22,738 nt of DNA from Pelargonium nanum (lineage: Eukaryota; Streptophyta; Magnoliopsida; Geraniales; Geraniaceae), in NCBI GenBank assembly GCA_036897485.1, contig JAYMTF010001543.1, positions 1-22,738 of the forward strand. The letters are read 5' to 3'. Numbering within the stretch: the first letter of the stretch is position 1; each line of letters opens with the position of its first letter. Both the position numbers and the translations under genes were made by a program. Of the stretch, positions 18,293-22,738 are shown one piece after another. A model generated the notes under the pieces. That model saw only the letters and a list, made by a program, of their open reading frames with translations. It was not told where the DNA came from and did no database searches.

Positions 18293-19522
18293 TTACTTTA
18301 ACCGAACCCACTCGTAGCGTCCTTCTTTCAGGGGCTCGTCCTTGACAATGTCGTAATTGTACCTGCAATATCGCCCAGAATGTTTTCCCCACTGTTATTC
18401 AAGTTTTAACTCACAGAGAGGAATTAATAAAGGAAACTTTCTTGGAATCTTGTGCGCTTTTTTATTTTTATTTTCTCGGCAGACAAACAAACAGAATGTG
18501 CTGTGTGAGCGCACGCATTGATTTATCAAGTTTAATTACTTACTTCTCTACAAAGCGTTTCTGGATTTCCTTCTCGGCGCCTGCGAAGAATTCTTCCAGT
18601 TCGGCCGCCGTAGGCATTTTCGCCGCCGTTGATCCGCGGCCGGAATCCGCCTCCTCCGTGGACGTCGGCCTCGCCGTTGACTCCAACTCGTCCGATTCGG
18701 CACGAACCTCGCACGACGGCATCGTCTCTCTCCTGACACAAACGAAACGCCACAAGCCACAAAAGGACACGCTATTTCAGTGATCAACTCTAGCACAACT
18801 CCAAGCCAAATATATATACGAGCGCTCAGATAAATTTTAACGGACCAAATTGAGTTGTCCTTTTGAATTTCGAATAGTAGAGACGTGAATAGCATGAATT
18901 AATAGGATAATTAAATATTAATTTAAGAACCTTTCTCTGCTGCAATAATACGTCGATCTCTCCACTTCACCACCTTCGTCCTGCAAGAAATTTAATTCAG
19001 AAATTCAAAAAAATCATCAGACTGAATTAAATACAAGCAATTAAAGCTCGACAAACCGAAAACTCCAGAAATTTGACGCACAGAAAGACACGAAACGCAA
19101 TTGTATTTATCACTGAATTTATTTAACTCTCTCACCTCCAGATCCACGAATTCGACTACCTCCTTCTCTAGCTCGCTCGATCCATTGCTCGAGCAACACG
19201 ACCTCGAAGCTTCACCGGAGCTCGCATGGACGGCGCACCGGTTCTCCGTCTCCGCCAGTCGAATGACACTCTCCTCCTGTGCCGGCAATTCAGAATCCTC
19301 CTGCGTAATCACAACGCGCCTCTGTCTCCGGAGCTGAACGTACGGCGGCGAAGATGAAGAAGAAGAGAATTTCAACTGAGAGGAGGCGTTGGTGACTTTC
19401 CTTCTCTTAGCAGCCGTTTCCGAGCTCTCAGACGCCTTGGCTAGCGCGGCCCTAGCACGCGTCCTCACTCCGACCTGCGCAGCCACAGCAATCTCTGCAA
19501 TTGCTCTACACTTCCTCACCAT
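18293..19522 (-). CDS. KRP: cyclin-dependent kinase inhibitor, KRP/ICK family
   Basis: Four exons on the minus strand, 19522-19136, 18980-18931, 18732-18544 and 18362-18293, give 231 residues, a normal length for the family. KRP proteins bind and inhibit CDK-cyclin complexes (typically CDKA with D-type cyclins) in the nucleus and restrain cell division. The conserved inhibitory C-terminus is complete at residues 186-231: PTAAELEEFFAGAEKE, FVEKYNYDIV, and EGRYEWVRLK. The N-terminus starts MVRKCRAIAE, as in KRP1-like proteins, and continues VGVRTRARAALA (18-29). A basic nuclear signal, KRRK, is at 39-42, and YVQLRRQRR (61-69) matches the family's N-terminal QLRSRR-type motif. The middle (about 75-185) is acidic, Ser-rich and poorly conserved, as usual. 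The exact KRP number cannot be assigned. Confidence 0.93.
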
Positions 19523-19575
19523 TTTCTCTCTCTCGTTCGTGGAGAGGGTGGTGGTGACGATGGGATTAGATCAGG

Positions 19576-19719
19576 CCGTTGACGGTGCAGATTGGTTTTG
19601 GCTTTTAAGGGACACTACATGCTGTTGCTACTGCTACTGCTACGCGTTAGTTTAGAGGTGGTCCAGACCCCGTTAACGGTGACGGGGAATCTCGAAACGG
19701 GAATTGTGACGGCGCCGTT
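19576..19719 (-). promoter_or_regulatory. cluster of AACGG cores upstream of KRP
   Basis: AACGG or its complement CCGTT occurs at 19576-19580, 19670-19674, 19675-19679, 19696-19700 and 19715-19719, that is 54-198 bp before the KRP start codon. AACGG is the core of the mitosis-specific activator element bound by three-repeat MYB factors in plants. None of these sites is a full consensus match, so the role is inferred. Confidence 0.35.
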
Positions 19720-19773
19720 ATGCAGGTGGGGCCGGAGAGCAGTGCACCGATGCGGCTGCCAATCATTGAGCGC

Positions 19774-19779
19774 CACGTG
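19774..19779. promoter_or_regulatory. G-box / ABRE core upstream of KRP
   Basis: CACGTG in the context CGCCACGTGGAT, about 255 bp upstream of the KRP start codon. Extended G-boxes of this form are ABA-response elements, and Arabidopsis ICK1/KRP1 is known to be ABA-induced. Its use here is an inference. Confidence 0.45.
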
Positions 19780-20520
19780 GATGAAAGTGTTATATGTAAC
19801 CGGAGGGAAGGGAACCGGATGGTTATGATTGAGAACCATAGAATCATACTTTGGTGGTAGAAGCCCGTTTGGTGAGGGGCTGGTTTGGGGCGTAATTATT
19901 GTGTTGGTTGCCAAATACAATTTTGCCCTTTAAATTTTTGGGTAATAACGAAATTACTATGTAAGCAATGTTTAGTTTAGTGAATGTTTTTACAACTTCA
20001 TTGACTCATTTGTACTTTTCTAATTTAAATCCTAAATCCTTTCATTCCAGATATATTGGATAATTTGGTGGAGTTCTGGTCTCAATTATCTATGAATCTT
20101 TATTAGAGTTGAATATGAAAAATGGTTAAATGTTCATATTGTTTACAAAATTGTTGTATCATGAAGTGACTTAACAATTTATAGGCAAAAATGTATTATA
20201 TTTTCATAGTATAAAATAAATTTAACGAATAACATTCCGAAAGCAATGGGAGACCTATAGCCTAGCTATAAGAGTATGCAAGGTAGTGTACAAAATTGTA
20301 GTGGAAATATTGAAAAACCGAATGAAAATGACATTCCTATAAAGTTTTAATTGAATTGACCATAAGTAAGATCACTTATTAAGTTATTCAAAATTTGACA
20401 TAACATTTTTAATTTTTTTATTGTTATTAAATTAGAAAGTAACATAGCTTCGAAAAAAATTGAAAGTAACATGACATAATTTTGGGAGATGAAGAACTAA
20501 TAATGACCAAAATTAACTTA

Positions 20521-20610
20521 AGTGTAGTGGCGCAGTTGGCTACACAGGCTGTGTTAGTGGGAAGAATATTTGCTTTCGATCATCGCTCAGCACACCCTTG
20601 GAGAGAGGGA
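20521..20610 (+). mobile_element. tRNA-derived SINE head
   Basis: TGGCGCAGTTGG at 20528-20539 fits the RNA polymerase III A box well. About 33 nt further, CTTTCGATCA (20573-20582) resembles a B box (GGTTCGATCC) with several changes. The spacing is right for a tRNA-derived promoter, but the sequence does not fold as a tRNA and has no anticodon arm that I can place, so a SINE relic is more likely. The 3' end is not resolved. Confidence 0.45.
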
Positions 20611-21481
20611 TGAGTTTTAACTGTGACTTACCATCAAATGAAGATTAGTCTGAATATGGTAAAACACCTTAAAAGTGTCAACCGCTAATTTACGGATCCG
20701 CTCATGAACCTCATGGTTTATACCAAAGAACAAAAATAAAACTTGAATAATATAGAAGTAGGTTGGCTTGCATAATTTCATTTGAAAAGTGTGATTAAAC
20801 CTTGTCAAATAATCAAAATAATTGTTGCTTTGTTGTTAGAAGTGTGTGGTTAATAGTTAATACAAGAAAAGAAGCAATAACATCAATATCAAATATTTAT
20901 AGCTTTGTGAGTGACAGTACATGGAAGTGAGTGTTGGGGATGGGCTGTGGACTGTGGTACAAATTTGGTTTTGGCTGCTTCTGTTGGTTGTGTGAGAAAC
21001 TGATCCCATTTGGTAGTTGTTTTTCAGGTAATAATTTTACGGTAAAGTTACTTTACGATTTTTATTCAGTATAAGATAAGATGACATTTAATTCCATAGC
21101 TATTCACTATTCACAACCTCCATTCTATATCCAAATAAGTCAAACAAAGCAAGAGAAAAATATCTAATTTTCTTTTCTCTTCAATCTAAACAACAAAACA
21201 CCATCAACCTCTATCATAGTTATTTTGATGATATACTTGATGATTTTGGAGTTTGGACTCATATATGTAACATCACTAATATCTACTAGTTTATTACAAA
21301 CATTCTTTTCTTTTTATATATAGTCATGTATAAAAAGCAAAAACCGCGGAGATTGTTAAGCAATTCCGAATACATCGAGATCATAATTATTTAATAACAA
21401 TACACATACACCTATGAGCAAGTGACGAATAGAACCAATAGTCATTGAAGAATCAAAACAAAAAAATTAGTGAGAAAGCAG

Positions 21482-22075
21482 TTTTTTTTTTTTTTGATAG
21501 GCAATCAGTACTTTATATTATAAATACCCGAAAGGGAGTAAATACAAAGTACAAGGAAACAAAAACTAAAATCTCAGAGCATAAATGGGAGTTTTGCGCC
21601 AAACATCCAAAGAGAAAGGAATAACAGGGACATTTAACAGGAAAGGCAAAATCGTATAGCTTAAACATTGAACTCGAGTGATGGAGTCCGCCGATGAAGG
21701 GAACCGATCCTCAAAAAATAAGCCATTACGACCCAACCAAATAATCCACATGACGACCGGGCACATACCGGCCCAAGCTTTGCGAACTCGAGACGAACCA
21801 GTAATAATCGACGGCCAAGAAGAAAGGAGGTCATAACAAGATTCCGACCCGACGATATACCCGGACCACCAGCCGAGCACTCCTGACCAAACACTATGCG
21901 ACCAATCACAATGAATCAAGAGATGGGCGCAAGTCTCGACATGAATGTCACATAATCTGCATAAAATTGAGCTTTGTGCAGGAAGAACCCCGCTAGCTTG
22001 AAGAAAGGAGGAGCACGGAATGCTATCAAGAGCCGCCATGCAAACTTGGTCATTGAGTTGAACCCAAGTAAAACA
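21482..22075 (-). mobile_element. 5'-truncated L1-type LINE
   Basis: The minus strand carries the end of a non-LTR retrotransposon. A frame at 22039-21566 encodes the C-terminal zinc-binding region found after plant LINE reverse transcriptases (zf-RVT). It has Cys27-x2-Cys30-x8-His39-x4-Cys44, with ETCAHLLIHC and a Trp-rich stretch (VWSGVLGWW) after it. Just upstream, the adjacent frame reads FAWRLL, the usual start of this domain, so a single frameshift lies near 22015-22025. The 3' UTR ends in a 14-base A tail (T run at 21482-21495 on plus). RT and endonuclease parts are absent. The 5' junction is not exact, and I found no clear target-site duplication. Confidence 0.75.
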
Positions 22076-22738
22076 AAATCTTTAAAATGTTTGATTGTTT
22101 TCTTTTTGCACACTTTAAAATTAGCACTTTCAATCACATTGGAAAAAGAATTATGATTATTTTTTGTAATATCTAGAATTGTGAATTTTATTTTGAGGAA
22201 TCTATGATTTTGGAGTGCAAGAATAAATCAAAATAGTTTGAACAATTTATTCTGATTGGGGCCAATAGAAAGGCCAATTGGACAACTAAATTTCACGATA
22301 AAGTTTGTTTCAATTCTCTCTGTGTATATATAAAAGTAATAAAACAAACAACAAATGAAAAAAAGTACATGCAATTTCTCTTGTATATAGAAAAAGAAGA
22401 GTAGATAATTGAAGGGAAGTAAAGTAAAAAGGGGCACACGTCCGTGAAGAAGTATATAGTGCGGGAGACACGGGACTGGCAGTCATTAAATATAGAGCCG
22501 TAACGGTACAATATTTAAATGTAAATATAAATAAAAAAGATAGTGATTCTAGTGAGTGAGTGAGTGCAGAAACGGAGTAATGTTATATATGTACAAAATT
22601 TTGTACAAAATGATGTGGCAAACAAAGAGATATGACACATCACTAACACTATTAATGAATTGGTCAAATTACAATACGCCACGTGTACAGTAGGTCTTAT
22701 AAACCGGGCGCTCCGCGCCAGAAATTTATGAGAGAGTG
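22076..22738. other. AT-rich right flank with a repeat running off the edge
   Basis: No gene is supported. Open frames at 22228-22511 (-) are low-complexity. A GTGAGTGAGTGAGTG tract is near 22551-22565. The last 160 bases look like a repeat end or the promoter of a gene further right: CACGTG at 22680-22685, TATAAA at 22698-22703, and a GC hairpin at 22707-22719. Confidence 0.5.
22580..22738. repeat. dispersed repeat or MITE end, cut by the window edge
   Basis: It starts around TAATGTTATA and contains a perfect 18-bp palindrome, TGTACAAAATTTTGTACA (22590-22607), followed by AAATGATGTGGCA. Similar AATGTTAC...TGTACAAAATTTTGTAC...GATGTGGCA ends recur in non-autonomous transposons of eudicots (from memory, unchecked). 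The partner end would lie beyond the window. Confidence 0.4.

Larger units (their letters stand above)
19523..21481. other. KRP upstream region and intergenic DNA
   Basis: The KRP-proximal 300 bases are GC-richer and hold AACGG cores and a G-box. Open frames on both strands between 19592 and 19920 have no domain and overlap each other, so I do not call them. From about 19930 the sequence is AT-rich, with a SINE-like head at 20521-20610 and nothing else I can name up to the LINE tail. Confidence 0.55.

Noticed and set aside
19592-19920. Open frames on both strands upstream of KRP
   Set aside because: They overlap, have no domain, and lie in the GC-rich KRP promoter where open frames arise by composition.
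1-22738. CRISPR arrays, rRNA genes, canonical tRNA genes and well-known conserved miRNAs
   Set aside because: None was seen on reading. The window is plant nuclear DNA, and no sequence matched the conserved plant miRNAs I checked by eye.

Overview
The window is nuclear DNA of a flowering plant, most likely a core eudicot. The signs are AT-rich intergenic DNA, short GT-AG introns, a KRP-type CDK inhibitor, a plant B3 factor, a plant-specific At3g27390-type membrane protein, and plant LINE, SINE, TRIM and MITE remains. The composition and the style of the terminal repeats would fit Rosaceae, but that is a guess.

Five protein-coding genes can be supported. (1) 565-861 (+) is an intronless two-EF-hand calcium-binding protein of 98 aa. 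(2) 5394-5962 (+) is a two-exon DUF1645/MAKR-like protein of 159 aa. (3) 8014-11467 (-) is a seven-exon B3-domain transcription factor of 511 aa. (4) 13118-15904 (+) is a nine-exon multipass membrane protein of the At3g27390 type, 564 aa. (5) 18293-19522 (-) is a four-exon KRP/ICK cyclin-dependent kinase inhibitor of 231 aa. I built every multi-exon model by hand from splice sites. Each keeps one open frame to a natural stop codon, which is good evidence that the genes are intact. A sixth gene may begin at the left edge on the minus strand (1-69), with weak support.

The rest is promoters, UTRs and transposon debris. A possible MITE lies at about 4696-5149. A degenerate three-unit repeat lies at 7341-7556. 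A fossil TRIM-like LTR element sits inside intron 2 of the membrane-protein gene. A 420-bp inverted-repeat element rich in ACACGAC motifs is at 16132-16551, with a decayed relative near 1965-2270. A tRNA-derived SINE head is at about 20521-20610. A 5'-truncated L1-type LINE is at 21482 to about 22075 (-). A repeat with a perfect 18-bp palindrome runs off the right edge.

The genes do not form an operon or an evident cluster. They are an ordinary set of unrelated plant genes: calcium signalling, transcription, a membrane protein and cell-cycle control. The B3 gene and the membrane gene are divergent and share the 11468-13117 interval. The B3 side of it carries a G-box and a cluster of TGGGCC site II motifs. 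The KRP upstream region has five AACGG cores in about 145 bp and a G-box. I found no convincing new biological system; the more interesting points concern repeats and gene regulation.
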